From the NCBI GenBank assembly GCA_937120475.1, contig CAKZJV010000005.1:1-64000 (forward strand): a DNA stretch of 64,000 nt, given 5' to 3'. The DNA is from an uncultured Cryomorphaceae bacterium (GTDB taxonomy: Bacteria; Bacteroidota; Bacteroidia; Flavobacteriales; Schleiferiaceae). Position 1 is the first letter of the stretch. Each line of letters opens with the position of its first letter. The notes under the pieces were generated by a model, which did no database searches, had not been told where the DNA came from, and worked only from the letters and a program-made list of their open reading frames with translations. The position numbers were made by a program, and so were the translations under genes. Shown here one piece after another: positions 24,301 through 33,750 of the stretch.

Positions 24301-25311
24301 TTATTCTTCAGCCCATTGTGCAACCAATCGGCACCAGTCTTCCTGATCATTGAGGCACGGAACAAGCGTAAACTCCTCACCTCCGGCCTCCATAAATATC
24401 TCACGACCCTCCTCACCTATCTCTTCGATGGTTTCTAGGCAGTCTGATACAAAGGCGGGACAAAGTACAATCAGCTTTTTGATTCCACGTGCGGGAAAAG
24501 CGGCCAGCTCCTTATCGGTAAAGGGCCGTAGCCATTTATCATCCAGTCGGCTTTGGAAGCTATTGCTGTATTTCCCGGTGGGAAGGTTCAACTCCTCCAC
24601 TAACCTTTGTGTGGTGGTAAGCACCTGGTGCCGGTAACAAAAAGCATGAGCGGGCGAGTCCACCGCACAACAATTATCCATGCTCAAACAATGGCTGCCG
24701 GTAATATCAGATTTGCGGATGTGCCGCTCGGGAATACCGTGGTAGCTGAATAAAATATGATCGTAATCCTTTTGTAAATGCGGGCTAAGTGTTTTACCCA
24801 ATGCCGATATATAGTCCGGATGCTGGTAAAAAGGCTCCTGAACAAAAAGCCTCAAGCCTTTAAAGTGCCGTTGTATTACTTCTTCCGCCTTCACCACTAC
24901 CGTTTCAAAACTGCTCATGGCGTAATGCGGATAAAGCGGAACCAGTTTCACCTCTTCCAGGTCAGGGTTGTTTCGAGCCAACTCCCTCAAGCCATCCTCT
25001 ATAGAGGGGTTACCATAGCGCATTCCCAGAGCCACCGGTACTTCAGCATACTTTTGAACCTCAGTGTGCAGCTTGCGGCTGAGTACAATAAGAGGAGAGC
25101 CTTCATCCCACCAAATACTTTTATAGGCCTCGGCCGATTTAGCGGGACGTGTATTCAGGATGATTCCCTCGATGAGTAAAAACCGAAACAACCACGGGTA
25201 ATCAATTACCCTTTTATCCATTAAAAATTCGCGTAAGTATTTTTTAACATCCGGTACCTCGTAGGAATCAGGTGAACCCAGGTTCACCAATAGGGCAGCA
25301 CGTTTAGCCAT
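24301..25311 (-). CDS. hemH: ferrochelatase
   Basis: A 336-residue enzyme that inserts ferrous iron into protoporphyrin IX, the last step of protoheme synthesis. It shows the N-terminal LLVNLGSPDS motif, the catalytic His in FSYHGIPERH, and the acidic helix CLETIEEIGEEG that lines the metal path. Several Cys (CLSMDNCC, then AFCYRH) lie after the His motif. The gene overlaps the upstream AraC-type regulator by 8 bases (25304-25311), so the two are one transcript, divergent from hemA. Confidence 0.97.
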   Translation of the reverse strand: MAKRAALLVNLGSPDSYEVPDVKKYLREFLMDKRVIDYPWLFRFLLIEGIILNTRPAKSAEAYKSIWWDEGSPLIVLSRKLHTEVQKYAEVPVALGMRYGNPSIEDGLRELARNNPDLEEVKLVPLYPHYAMSSFETVVVKAEEVIQRHFKGLRLFVQEPFYQHPDYISALGKTLSPHLQKDYDHILFSYHGIPERHIRKSDITGSHCLSMDNCCAVDSPAHAFCYRHQVLTTTQRLVEELNLPTGKYSNSFQSRLDDKWLRPFTDKELAAFPARGIKKLIVLCPAFVSDCLETIEEIGEEGREIFMEAGGEEFTLVPCLNDQEDWCRLVAQWAEE

Positions 25312-26227
25312 GTGTAGGAAAAGTTTTTCCGGTTAGATATTTTTTGGGAGTTACCCCGAATTTTTTTCGAAAGGCCGCGATAAAGTGGCTGGGATTGGTG
25401 TAGCCGATGTGATAAGCGGCATCGTTTACCTTGAATTTTCCCGATTCCAGTACCTGCCGCGCTTTATCCAGGCGATAATCATTCAGGAACTGAAAAACCG
25501 TTTTCCCGTAAATGTTCTTGAACCCTTCTTTCAAGCGGTATTCGTTTAAGCCCACTTCCCGGGAAAGTTCTTTAAGGGTGGGTGGGTGGGTCATCCGATC
25601 GATAAGAATGAGCTTAGCCTGACGGATACGCTGCACGTTATCCTCATCATTTAAGAAGGGGCATTGCTCCGCATCGGTACCCTCCTCCTTATTAAAGAAT
25701 AGGGCCAGTATCTCGTAAGCTTTAGCCCGTTCAAATAGATCACGGGCCGCGCCCTGGATATTGCTTTGAAAGAGCTGGTTAATTGTCAGGACCAAGAGTG
25801 GATTGAGCGGGTGGTCGGCATAATATTTTTTATCGATATTTTCCTGGTTCAGAAAAGCAATTTCCTCTGAACCGCTAACAAAAAGCTGATGCAGCTTTTC
25901 AACGGTAATGTATAGAAACACCAATTTAGAAGAGGGCTGCACCTTTATATTCAAAGGCAAAGCCATTAAAGGATTGTAAAAGAGTAAGCTCTTTTCTTTT
26001 TCCAGGTTCAACTTATAACGACCCTCGTTGAAAAGGAAGTCTGCACCTCCTTCTATGGCAAAGTAAAATTGTATCAGGCTTTGGTCTATCTCACGTTTCA
26101 TGCGAAAAGCCTCTTCTGATTCACTTTCCACCCGAACCATAAATACATCTTCACTGATTCGGGTATTTTTAATTTCACCTTTAAAGGTATTTTTGGCTAC
26201 TTCATCAATTTCAAAATGTAATTCCAT
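25304..26227 (-). CDS. AraC-family regulator, PchR-like, of the heme locus
   Basis: A 307-residue protein with an N-terminal sensing part (residues 1 to about 195) and a C-terminal AraC DNA-binding domain. That domain contains LKELSREVGLNEYRLKEGFK and DAAYHIGYTNPSHFIAAFRK, the two helix-turn-helix motifs, then FGVTPKKY. The LKEGFK..YGKTVFQFLN form is typical of the PchR group, whose founder senses ferri-pyochelin. It is translationally coupled to hemH and divergent from the heme operon. Control of heme genes by a porphyrin, heme or iron ligand is a reasonable inference, not shown by the sequence. Confidence 0.9.
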   Translation of the reverse strand: MELHFEIDEVAKNTFKGEIKNTRISEDVFMVRVESESEEAFRMKREIDQSLIQFYFAIEGGADFLFNEGRYKLNLEKEKSLLFYNPLMALPLNIKVQPSSKLVFLYITVEKLHQLFVSGSEEIAFLNQENIDKKYYADHPLNPLLVLTINQLFQSNIQGAARDLFERAKAYEILALFFNKEEGTDAEQCPFLNDEDNVQRIRQAKLILIDRMTHPPTLKELSREVGLNEYRLKEGFKNIYGKTVFQFLNDYRLDKARQVLESGKFKVNDAAYHIGYTNPSHFIAAFRKKFGVTPKKYLTGKTFPTHG

Positions 26228-26291
26228 GAGGTATTTTTCAGAAGAGTTTGAGCCTTGTTTCTTGAAAACCCGCTACAGGCTTTGCGTTCAG

Positions 26292-26321
26292 CAAAGGTAA
26301 AATTTAGCTTAATTAGAACAA
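26292..26321 (-). promoter_or_regulatory. promoter of the araC-hemH transcript
   Basis: On the minus strand a TTG (26321-26319) is followed after exactly 19 bases by TACCTTTG (26299-26292). This fits the Bacteroidota TTTG/TAnnTTTG arrangement. It lies 64 bases before the regulator's ATG. Confidence 0.6.
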
Positions 26322-26395
26322 CTCTAAATAGCCGTTTTCTTTTTTTTGGGATATTTTTTATTCGTCAAGGGGTATTTAAAAACTTCGTAACGGGA

Positions 26396-26403
26396 TATTT
26401 TTG
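26396..26403 (+). promoter_or_regulatory. candidate -7 promoter element of the heme operon
   Basis: TATTTTTG matches TAnnTTTG. It ends 10 bases before the chosen hemA ATG, which would make the leader only a few bases long. No -33 TTG is seen at the usual distance, so a regulator-dependent promoter or another start site is possible. Confidence 0.35.
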
Positions 26404-26413
26404 CCGCAACATT

Positions 26414-27658
26414 ATGAAAACTTACCAGGTAAGCCAATTTTCCAATTTCTTCCTCGTGGGCATTGACCATCTGAAGGCCGAAATTGAAATACGAGAAAAA
26501 TTTAGCTTAAGTGAAGCTAAGGTATGCCACCTCATCTATGACTATAAAAGTATGGGTGGGGACGCTATCTTCGTAGTTTCCACCTGTAATCGCACGGAAA
26601 TTTACGGCTTTGGCAACTGTCCCCGCGACATTATTAGCCTTTTCTGCAAGCATAGTAACAATTCACCTGAATTGTTTTACCGCTATCAGAGTATCAAGCA
26701 AAACCGGGAAGCCATTGAGCACTTATTAAGGGTGAGCTGTGGCCTTGAATCCAAAATACTGGGTGATTTCGAAATTGTCGGGCAGGTAAAAAAATCATTT
26801 CGCCTGGCTAAAGAGCAGGGTTCCCACAATGCCTTTTTGGAAAGGTTGGTGAATACTGCGGCCCAAGCCTCCAAAAGGGTGAAAAATGAAACACAGCTTT
26901 CCAGCGGGGCTGCCTCGGTAGCTTTTGCAGCCGTTCAACAAATTAAGGAATATCTATCCGCTACCGATAATCCAAAAGTGATGTTGGTAGGAACCGGCAA
27001 GATCGGAAGAACCGCCTGCGAAAACCTGATCAATCAAACCAATATACGCGACATTACCCTCACCAACCGCACTTACGAAAATGCCCGTGAATTAGCAGCC
27101 CGCTACAATATTGGGTTTTTGGAATATTCGCGCATTGAGGAGGGTTTGGATGAAGCAGATGTAGTCATTGTAGCCACCGGGTCCAGCGAACCCACGGTAA
27201 AGGCAAGCCAGTTTAAAACTTCCAAAAAACGTTTGGTGCTGGATTTGAGCGTACCACGCAATGCCGATGAGGCCATGTATCAAAATCCGGATTTCGAAGT
27301 GATTGATGTGGATCACCTTTCCAACCGCACCAGTGAAAGCCTGCAACGCAGGAAAGAAGAAATCCCCAAGGCTGAAGCCATTATAAACGAAGTAATTGAT
27401 GAGTTTTACCAGTGGTTGGAAAGTCGTAAAATGGCACCTACCCTACAGGCATTACGCGAAAAAATGGACCAATGGAAAAGTCGCGAAATAAATAGCTTTC
27501 TGAAAAAATTCCCTGAGCTCAACTCTGAGCATGCCGATATTCTGGCCAGCCAGATAATGAATCGTTTTACCAGTCAATTGGCCAGACAGTTGCGAAGTGG
27601 CAATGATATTAGTGGCGATCTTCGTACCATTCAGCATATCTTTGAGCTCGAAAATTGA
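26414..27658 (+). CDS. hemA: glutamyl-tRNA reductase
   Basis: First committed enzyme of the C5 heme pathway: it reduces glutamyl-tRNA to glutamate-1-semialdehyde with NADPH. I use ATG 26414 (MKTYQVSQFSNF), giving 414 residues. The longer frame from 26255 would run through the regulatory region. The catalytic Cys is C58 in STCNRTEIYG. The NADPH domain begins at VMLVGTGKIGRTACENL (residue about 192), and the C-terminal dimerisation helices follow. It is the first gene of the hem operon, and its stop codon overlaps the start of hemC. Confidence 0.97.
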   Translation: MKTYQVSQFSNFFLVGIDHLKAEIEIREKFSLSEAKVCHLIYDYKSMGGDAIFVVSTCNRTEIYGFGNCPRDIISLFCKHSNNSPELFYRYQSIKQNREAIEHLLRVSCGLESKILGDFEIVGQVKKSFRLAKEQGSHNAFLERLVNTAAQASKRVKNETQLSSGAASVAFAAVQQIKEYLSATDNPKVMLVGTGKIGRTACENLINQTNIRDITLTNRTYENARELAARYNIGFLEYSRIEEGLDEADVVIVATGSSEPTVKASQFKTSKKRLVLDLSVPRNADEAMYQNPDFEVIDVDHLSNRTSESLQRRKEEIPKAEAIINEVIDEFYQWLESRKMAPTLQALREKMDQWKSREINSFLKKFPELNSEHADILASQIMNRFTSQLARQLRSGNDISGDLRTIQHIFELEN

Positions 27659-28572
27659 GGTCTTTGGCAGATACCCTTCGAATTGGAACACGCGATAGTA
27701 AGCTGGCCGTTTGGCAAGCCTCACAGGTAAAGGATAAGCTCGAACAACTGGGCTACGCCTGTACCCTTGTTTTTGTAAAATCTCCGGCCGACCGTGACCT
27801 CACTACACCCCTGTATCAATTCGGAGGCACCGGCATTTTCACCAAGGTACTGGATGATGCCCTGCTTCAAAATGAGGTGGATCTTGCCGTACACTCTCTG
27901 AAGGATTACCCCACGCTTGCCCCGGAAGGCATAATCATGGCAGCTGTTATGGAAAGAGGGCCTCACGAGGATGTTTTGGTGTTTAAAGACCGGCCGACCC
28001 TCAAGGATAAGCAACAAACCATTGCCACTGGAAGTATCCGGAGAACAGCCCAATGGAAAAACCGCTATCCAAACCATACCATCACCGGTTTGCGGGGCAA
28101 CGTACAAACCCGGCTTCAAAAGCTGGAAGACAATAACTGGCACGGGGCCATTTTTGCCAGGGCAGGGCTCTTCAGGGTAAATTTATTACCGGAAAATCAC
28201 CAGGTTTTAGACTGGATGATCCCCGCACCGGCTCAGGGGGTTATTGGCATAGCCTGCCGCCAGGACCATGAACTTTTGAAACAAGTTTTAACTCAGCTGA
28301 ATCATAAAACCACCGAGCTTACCTCTCTTGTTGAACGGTCTTTTCTCAGAACCCTCGAAGGCGGTTGCTCCGCGCCCATAGGTGCCCTGGCATGGGTTGA
28401 AGGGTCCACCTTGTATTTTAAAGGAGGTTTGTTTGCTCCGGACGGTTCGCAACGTATTTTGGTGGACAAGAAAGTGAACATTTCGGAGGCTTCCGGCATT
28501 GGAATAGCAGCGGCTCACGAGGTATTGGAACGTGGTGGGTCCGAAATCATGCAAAACATCAAAAATGCCTGA
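27655..28572 (+). CDS. hemC: porphobilinogen deaminase (hydroxymethylbilane synthase)
   Basis: A 305-residue enzyme that joins four porphobilinogen molecules into hydroxymethylbilane. It shows IGTRDSKLAVWQA, the substrate-binding DRDLTTPLYQFGGTGIFTK region with VDLAVHSLKDYPT, and the dipyrromethane-carrying Cys in LEGGCSAPIGA. Only TTG codons are available as starts: TTG 27655 overlaps the hemA stop (TTGA) and TTG 27664 is the alternative. Either start implies translational coupling to hemA. Confidence 0.97.
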   Translation: MRSLADTLRIGTRDSKLAVWQASQVKDKLEQLGYACTLVFVKSPADRDLTTPLYQFGGTGIFTKVLDDALLQNEVDLAVHSLKDYPTLAPEGIIMAAVMERGPHEDVLVFKDRPTLKDKQQTIATGSIRRTAQWKNRYPNHTITGLRGNVQTRLQKLEDNNWHGAIFARAGLFRVNLLPENHQVLDWMIPAPAQGVIGIACRQDHELLKQVLTQLNHKTTELTSLVERSFLRTLEGGCSAPIGALAWVEGSTLYFKGGLFAPDGSQRILVDKKVNISEASGIGIAAAHEVLERGGSEIMQNIKNA

Positions 28573-29287
28573 ACCACAATATAAAGCCTTTGTGTACAGC
28601 ACCCGGAGCCTGGGTTCAGAGCTTACGGAAAAAATAATATCTGCCGGGGTGAACCTGGAGCAGGCAGATTATATTGATATTGATTACGAATTTAACGAGG
28701 AAAGTTTTTTTCACCGCCTTAACAACCCCGCCAGTCAGGCGCGTATATTCACCAGTAAAAACGCCCTTTTCAGCCTTCAGAAATTAGCACAGTCCAGGAG
28801 TATCGAGCTCAATTCCAAACGTAACTTTACGGTTGGGGTACGCACTACTGAACTACTGGAAGATTTCGGCATCAGAGCCGATGCCCGGGCTGGTAATGCC
28901 ATCAGCCTGGCACAGATTATAGCCCGTAATAAGGATGTAAAATCCGTTGACTTTTTTTGCGGTGACCAATCCCTGGACGACCTGCCCGAGTACCTGGAAA
29001 GTAAAGGCATAAACGTACACCGTGAGATTGTTTATAAAACCCAACTGGTGCAACATAAAGTGGATACCGCCCTATTTGACGGTATCATATTTTTATCACC
29101 CACCGCTGTTTTCAGCTTTTTCAAAAACAATAAACTAAAGCCCGAAACTCCTTGTTTCTGTATTGGAGCTACTACCTCTGAGGCAGTACATTTACGCTGC
29201 AATAACCGCAGGATATTGGCCTATGAACCTTCAATGGAATCCGTAGCCGACCGGGTAATCGACTATTTTATTCATGACAAAACTTAA
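28565..29287 (+). CDS. hemD: uroporphyrinogen-III synthase
   Basis: A 240-residue protein that cyclises hydroxymethylbilane to uroporphyrinogen III. The family is poorly conserved, so the call rests on size, the two-lobed pattern and position. N-terminal AFVYSTRSL, a middle [10 protein letters not shown] and C-terminal [14 protein letters not shown] and [12 protein letters not shown] are typical. ATG 28565 overlaps hemC by 8 bases, and an upstream GTG (28532) would overlap more. The 3' end overlaps hemE by 14 bases. Confidence 0.93.
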   Translation: MPEPQYKAFVYSTRSLGSELTEKIISAGVNLEQADYIDIDYEFNEESFFHRLNNPASQARIFTSKNALFSLQKLAQSRSIELNSKRNFTVGVRTTELLEDFGIRADARAGNAISLAQIIARNKDVKSVDFFCGDQSLDDLPEYLESKGINVHREIVYKTQLVQHKVDTALFDGIIFLSPTAVFSFFKNNKLKPETPCFCIGATTSEAVHLRCNNRRILAYEPSMESVADRVIDYFIHDKT

Positions 29288-30302
29288 GAACGACCTTTTA
29301 CTCCGTGCCCTCAAGGGTGAAAAAACCGAACGGCCTCCCGTATGGATGATGCGCCAGGCCGGGCGCTACCTGCCGGATTATATGAAGCTTCGTGAGAAAT
29401 ACAGTTTTTTCGAACGGGTGGAAACCCCGGAGCTGGCCGCTGAAATTACCGTGATGCCGGTACACCAGGTAGGCGTGGACGCTGCTATTCTGTTTTCCGA
29501 TATCCTGGTTATTCCTCAGGCCCTTGATGTTGAAGTACAGATGATTCCCGGTACCGGTCCGGTTATTCCTCAACCTATTCGCAGTATGGAGCAGGTGCAG
29601 GCTATTCCCGAAATTGACGTAAAAGACCGCCTTCATTATGTTTTTGCTGCACTACAGGAAACGCAAAAGCAACTGGATGGCAGCGTACCCCTGATCGGTT
29701 TTGCCGGAAGCCCCTGGACCGTATTCTGCTACATGGTTGAAGGTAAAGGCAGCAAAACCTTTGATAAAGCCAAGGCTTTTTGCTACACCCAACCGGAGGC
29801 CGCTCACCTGTTACTGGAAAAAATCACCCGTGCCACCATTGCCTACCTGAAGGAAAAAAGCAAGAACGGTGCGGATGTGGTACAGATATTCGACTCCTGG
29901 GGCGGACTGCTTTCTCCGCTGGATTACGAAACATTTTCTTTGCATTACATCCGCGAAATGGTGAATGCCTTACAAGGTGATGTTCCGGTAGTGGTATTTG
30001 CCAAAGGCTGCTGGTTTGCCCTGGAGGAAATGTGTAAAATGCCGGTGGCCGCTTTAGGTGTGGACTGGACCATCACACCACACATGGCGAGGGAATTCAC
30101 CCAGTATCAAACCACGCTACAAGGTAACTTTGACCCTTCACGCTTGCTATCACCAGTTTCTGAAATTAAAAAGCTGGCCCGGCAAATGGTGGACGATTTT
30201 GGCCCCTACCGTTACATTGCCAACCTGGGTCACGGCATACTACCCAACATTCCGGTTGACCATGCGCGCGCTTTTGTAGATACCATTAAAAATTACTCCT
30301 GA
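29274..30302 (+). CDS. hemE: uroporphyrinogen decarboxylase
   Basis: A 342-residue enzyme that removes four carboxyl groups from uroporphyrinogen III to give coproporphyrinogen III. The signature [17 protein letters not shown] lies near residue 21 and the second one, [16 protein letters not shown], in the middle. [12 protein letters not shown] carries the catalytic Asp region, and NLGHGILP comes near the C-terminus. It overlaps hemD and is 12 bases from hemF. Confidence 0.98.
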   Translation: MTKLKNDLLLRALKGEKTERPPVWMMRQAGRYLPDYMKLREKYSFFERVETPELAAEITVMPVHQVGVDAAILFSDILVIPQALDVEVQMIPGTGPVIPQPIRSMEQVQAIPEIDVKDRLHYVFAALQETQKQLDGSVPLIGFAGSPWTVFCYMVEGKGSKTFDKAKAFCYTQPEAAHLLLEKITRATIAYLKEKSKNGADVVQIFDSWGGLLSPLDYETFSLHYIREMVNALQGDVPVVVFAKGCWFALEEMCKMPVAALGVDWTITPHMAREFTQYQTTLQGNFDPSRLLSPVSEIKKLARQMVDDFGPYRYIANLGHGILPNIPVDHARAFVDTIKNYS

Positions 30303-30314
30303 TTCCCGTAAGTT

Positions 30315-31223
30315 ATGGTCACCAAAGATCATTTTACTCAATTTATACACTCCCTGCAGGATGAAATTTGCCAGGCCCTGGAAGAATTGGACGGTGGAGC
30401 GCAGTTTGTGGAGGATCTGTGGGAGAGACCTGGCGGTGGTGGCGGACGTTCGCGCGTAATCAGCAAGGGGAATATTTTTGAGAAAGGCGGAGTAAGCACC
30501 TCCGTGGTACACGGCCCTATGCCCGATACGCTTAAAAAGAGTATGAATGTTATGGGCCACAGTTTTTTTGCCTGTGGTATTTCCCTGGTATTACATCCCG
30601 AAAATCCATTTATACCTACCGTGCACGCCAATTACCGCTACTTTGAAATGTATAATGGTGATGGAGAGCGCATTGACGCCTGGTTTGGCGGTGGTTCGGA
30701 TCTTACCCCCTATTATCTCTTTAAAGAGGATGCCGTACATTTTCATAAAACACAGAAAAAAGCGGCCGATAGCCACGGAAAAGAACTGTACCCCCGCTTT
30801 AAAAAACAATGTGACGATTACTTCAGGAATCATCACCGTGAAGAGGCCCGCGGCATTGGCGGTACCTTTTTCGATTATCTGAAAACTGATGAAAAACGTG
30901 ACCTGGAAGATTGGATGCGTTTTGATATGGATATGGCCGGTGCCTTTTTGCCTTCTTACCTGCCTCTTGTAAAAAAGCGCATGAAAACCTCCTGGAACGA
31001 AGAGCATCGCTACTGGCAGGAATTAAGAAGGGGACGTTATGTGGAATTTAACCTGGTACATGACCGGGGCACCCTATTCGGCCTTAAAACCAACGGCCGC
31101 ACCGAAAGTATTTTGATGAGCCTGCCTCCCCGTGTTCGTTGGGATTATAATTCAGAACCTGAACCCGGCAGCGAAGAAGCTAAACTGCTGGCCGTGCTGA
31201 AAAACCCCAAGGACTGGGTGTAA
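30315..31223 (+). CDS. hemF: oxygen-dependent coproporphyrinogen-III oxidase
   Basis: A 302-residue enzyme that turns coproporphyrinogen III into protoporphyrinogen IX using molecular oxygen. Motifs seen are GRSRVI, the FEKGGV loop, PFIPTVHANYRYFE, the signature WFGGGSDLTPYY and EEARGIGGTFFDY. The presence of hemF, and of no hemN in the window, points to aerobic heme synthesis. It is followed by a 99-base gap before hemB. Confidence 0.98.
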   Translation: MVTKDHFTQFIHSLQDEICQALEELDGGAQFVEDLWERPGGGGGRSRVISKGNIFEKGGVSTSVVHGPMPDTLKKSMNVMGHSFFACGISLVLHPENPFIPTVHANYRYFEMYNGDGERIDAWFGGGSDLTPYYLFKEDAVHFHKTQKKAADSHGKELYPRFKKQCDDYFRNHHREEARGIGGTFFDYLKTDEKRDLEDWMRFDMDMAGAFLPSYLPLVKKRMKTSWNEEHRYWQELRRGRYVEFNLVHDRGTLFGLKTNGRTESILMSLPPRVRWDYNSEPEPGSEEAKLLAVLKNPKDWV

Positions 31224-31322
31224 ATCCAAAACTTTAAATTCGAGATATTAAAGCGAAGTACTTAGAATTAGAAATAATCAATCAGAGAACTTCGGATTCA
31301 GGACTTAATAGTTTAAGAAGAT

Positions 31323-32309
31323 ATGTTGCACCGACCGCGAAGATTAAGACAACATCGCTCCATCCGTGAAATGGTGGCTGAAACCCGTTTACACCCATCG
31401 GATTTTATAGCTCCTTTATTTGCAATGGAGGGAAAAAATACCCGGGAAGAAATCGCTTCCATGCCTGGCTATTACCGCTATTCGCTGGATTTGCTGGCCA
31501 AAGAAGTACAGGAACTGTGGCAATTAGGATGCCGCTCCGCCCTTTTATTTGTGAAGGTAAGTGATGATTTAAAGGATAATGAAGGAAAGGAAGCCTTGAA
31601 TCCCGATGGTTTAATGCAAAGAGTCATCCGTAAAGTCAAAGCTGTTGCGCCTGAAATGTGCTTAATGACCGATGTAGCCCTGGACCCCTATTCTGAGTTT
31701 GGACATGACGGTATAGTGGAAGATGGTCAGGTACTGAACGATGAAACCATAGGTGTTTTAGTAGATATGGCCATCAGCCACGCCCAGGCCGGTGCCGATT
31801 TTGTAGCCCCCAGCGATATGATGGATGGCAGGATCGGAGCTATAAGGATTGGTTTGGATACCGCAGGTTTTACCAATACCGGCATTATGGCGTACAGTGC
31901 AAAGTATGCTTCCTGTTTTTATGGCCCCTTTCGCGATGCTTTGGATTCAGCCCCGGTGGATGTACCGGACGTTCCCAAGGATAAGAAAACCTATCAGATG
32001 AATCCCGCTAATGGAAAAGAGGCCTTACGCGAAGCAGGGTTGGATATAGAAGAAGGGGCCGACATCCTGATGATCAAACCAGCCGTGGCTTATCTGGACA
32101 TCATTCATAACATCAAAAAAACCTCAACAGTACCCGTAAGTGCTTACCACGTAAGCGGGGAATACGCCATGATAAAGGCTGCCGCTGCCCAGGGCTGGCT
32201 CAATGAAAAAGAAGCCGTGGTAGAGGTTTTAACCTCCATTAAAAGGGCGGGAGCGGATTTGATAGCCACCTATTTTGTGAAGGACATTCTTAAGTTATTA
32301 AAAATATAA
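31323..32309 (+). CDS. hemB: delta-aminolevulinic acid dehydratase (porphobilinogen synthase)
   Basis: A 328-residue enzyme that condenses two 5-aminolevulinate molecules into porphobilinogen. The Schiff-base lysines lie in AYSAKYASCFYGPFRDA and in ILMIKPAVAYLDII. The metal region reads TDVALDPYSEFGHDGI, with Asp in place of the Cys cluster of zinc enzymes, so this is the Mg-dependent or zinc-independent type. The C-terminal VSGEYAMIK motif is present. A 99-base gap from hemF may hold its own promoter, but none is clear. Confidence 0.98.
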   Translation: MLHRPRRLRQHRSIREMVAETRLHPSDFIAPLFAMEGKNTREEIASMPGYYRYSLDLLAKEVQELWQLGCRSALLFVKVSDDLKDNEGKEALNPDGLMQRVIRKVKAVAPEMCLMTDVALDPYSEFGHDGIVEDGQVLNDETIGVLVDMAISHAQAGADFVAPSDMMDGRIGAIRIGLDTAGFTNTGIMAYSAKYASCFYGPFRDALDSAPVDVPDVPKDKKTYQMNPANGKEALREAGLDIEEGADILMIKPAVAYLDIIHNIKKTSTVPVSAYHVSGEYAMIKAAAAQGWLNEKEAVVEVLTSIKRAGADLIATYFVKDILKLLKI

Positions 32310-32329
32310 GTACCCAATTACTTGCGCAT

Positions 32330-32372
32330 AACCCTCAACCACTCACTCTAAAAGCATTGAGAGTTAAGGGTT
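32330..32372 (+). repeat. imperfect inverted repeat upstream of hemL
   Basis: AACCCTCAAC (32330-32339) can pair with GTTAAGGGTT (32363-32372) with one mismatch. An inner ACTCT/AGAGT pair lies between them. No T run follows directly, so it is not a standard terminator. It sits in the 92-base gap between hemB and hemL and could be a regulatory hairpin or a dispersed repeat. Confidence 0.45.
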
Positions 32373-32401
32373 AGGGGTTATCGGGATTTACCTTTAAAAA
32401 C

Positions 32402-33694
32402 ATGAAAAACACCAACAGTCAATCCCTCTTTAAAACCGCTTCCCAATATATTCCCGGAGGGGTAAACTCTCCCGTAAGGGCATTCAAGTCCGTGGGGGGC
32501 GATCCTATTTTCATCAAAAAAGCCAAAGGTGCTTACATGTACGATGAAGACGGTAATCGCTATATCGACTACATCGCCTCCTGGGGGCCCATGATTATGG
32601 GACACGCTTTTGAGCCGGTGGTACAAGCCATCCAGGAAAAAGTAAAGGATTCTACTTCCTTTGGCGCACCCACTGAATTAGAGATTCAATTGGCCCAACT
32701 CATCTGCGAAAGTATTCCCAACGTGGACCGGGTACGGATGGTGAATTCCGGCACGGAAGCTACTATGAGTGCCATCCGCCTGGCGCGCGGTTTTACGGGT
32801 AAGGATAAGGTGATCAAATTTGCCGGGTGTTACCATGGCCACGGTGATTCCTTTTTGATTAAGGCCGGCAGCGGAGCCGTTACCCTGGGTCATCCCAGCA
32901 GTCCGGGGGTTACCAAAGGTACTGCCAAAGATACCTTGCTGGCGGAGTACAACGACTTAAGCGGGGTACAACAACTGGTGGAGGCTAACCGTGGCGAAAT
33001 TGCTGCCCTCATCATTGAGCCCATTCCTGGAAACATGGGTTGCATACTTCCGGAAGAAGGCTTTTTAGAAGGTTTACGGGAGATTTGTACGAATGAAAAC
33101 ATCATTCTCATTTTTGACGAGGTAATGACCGGCTTTCGCCTTGGTTTTGGTGGGGCACAGGAAACCTTAGGTATTGAAGCCGACCTGGTTACTTATGGTA
33201 AAGTTATCGGGGCAGGAATGCCCGTAGGAGCCTATGCAGGCCGCGCAGATATTATGGAGTTTGTAGCTCCCAACGGACCGGTGTACCAGGCTGGAACCTT
33301 GTCCGGTAACCCCATTGCTATGGTGGCCGGGCTTACTTTATTGCAGTTCCTGAAGGACAATCCACAGGTTTATTCTGAATTGGACGGCAAGTGCCAAACC
33401 ATCCATAATGGATTAGAAAATATTCTTCCTGAAACCGGGCTACCGTGGACCATCAATCGTAAGGGCTCTATGATCAGCCTACACTTTACCGACCAAAAAG
33501 TACGCGATTTCGACTCGGCCGGTACCGGGGCTAACGATTACTTTAAGAAGTTTTTCCACGGCATGCTGCAAAGAGGCATTTACCTTCCTCCTTCGGCTTA
33601 CGAAAGCTGGTTTTTGAGTCATGCGCTAAGCGATTCAGATATTCAGCAAACCCTGGAAGCAGCCCGTGAAACGTTGCACTCTATGACCACATAA
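32402..33694 (+). CDS. hemL: glutamate-1-semialdehyde 2,1-aminomutase
   Basis: A 430-residue PLP enzyme that turns glutamate-1-semialdehyde into 5-aminolevulinate, the second step of the C5 route. The N-terminal [32 protein letters not shown], the [10 protein letters not shown] motif and the PLP lysine in [15 protein letters not shown] are all present. It is the last heme gene of the operon, placed after hemB although it acts directly after HemA. Confidence 0.98.
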   Translation: MKNTNSQSLFKTASQYIPGGVNSPVRAFKSVGGDPIFIKKAKGAYMYDEDGNRYIDYIASWGPMIMGHAFEPVVQAIQEKVKDSTSFGAPTELEIQLAQLICESIPNVDRVRMVNSGTEATMSAIRLARGFTGKDKVIKFAGCYHGHGDSFLIKAGSGAVTLGHPSSPGVTKGTAKDTLLAEYNDLSGVQQLVEANRGEIAALIIEPIPGNMGCILPEEGFLEGLREICTNENIILIFDEVMTGFRLGFGGAQETLGIEADLVTYGKVIGAGMPVGAYAGRADIMEFVAPNGPVYQAGTLSGNPIAMVAGLTLLQFLKDNPQVYSELDGKCQTIHNGLENILPETGLPWTINRKGSMISLHFTDQKVRDFDSAGTGANDYFKKFFHGMLQRGIYLPPSAYESWFLSHALSDSDIQQTLEAARETLHSMTT

Positions 33695-33750
33695 ATAATC
33701 CCCTTCCCCGTCCGTTCGCCTATTTGCTACCTTTACTTAAAAGCAAACGT

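Noticed and set aside
26255-26413. N-terminal extension of hemA in the same frame
   Set aside because: It covers the divergent promoter region and lacks similarity to glutamyl-tRNA reductases, which begin near residue MKTYQVSQF.
32330-32372. hairpin before hemL taken as a terminator
   Set aside because: It has a mismatch and no T run directly after it, and ending transcription before hemL would make little sense. It is kept only as an inverted repeat.
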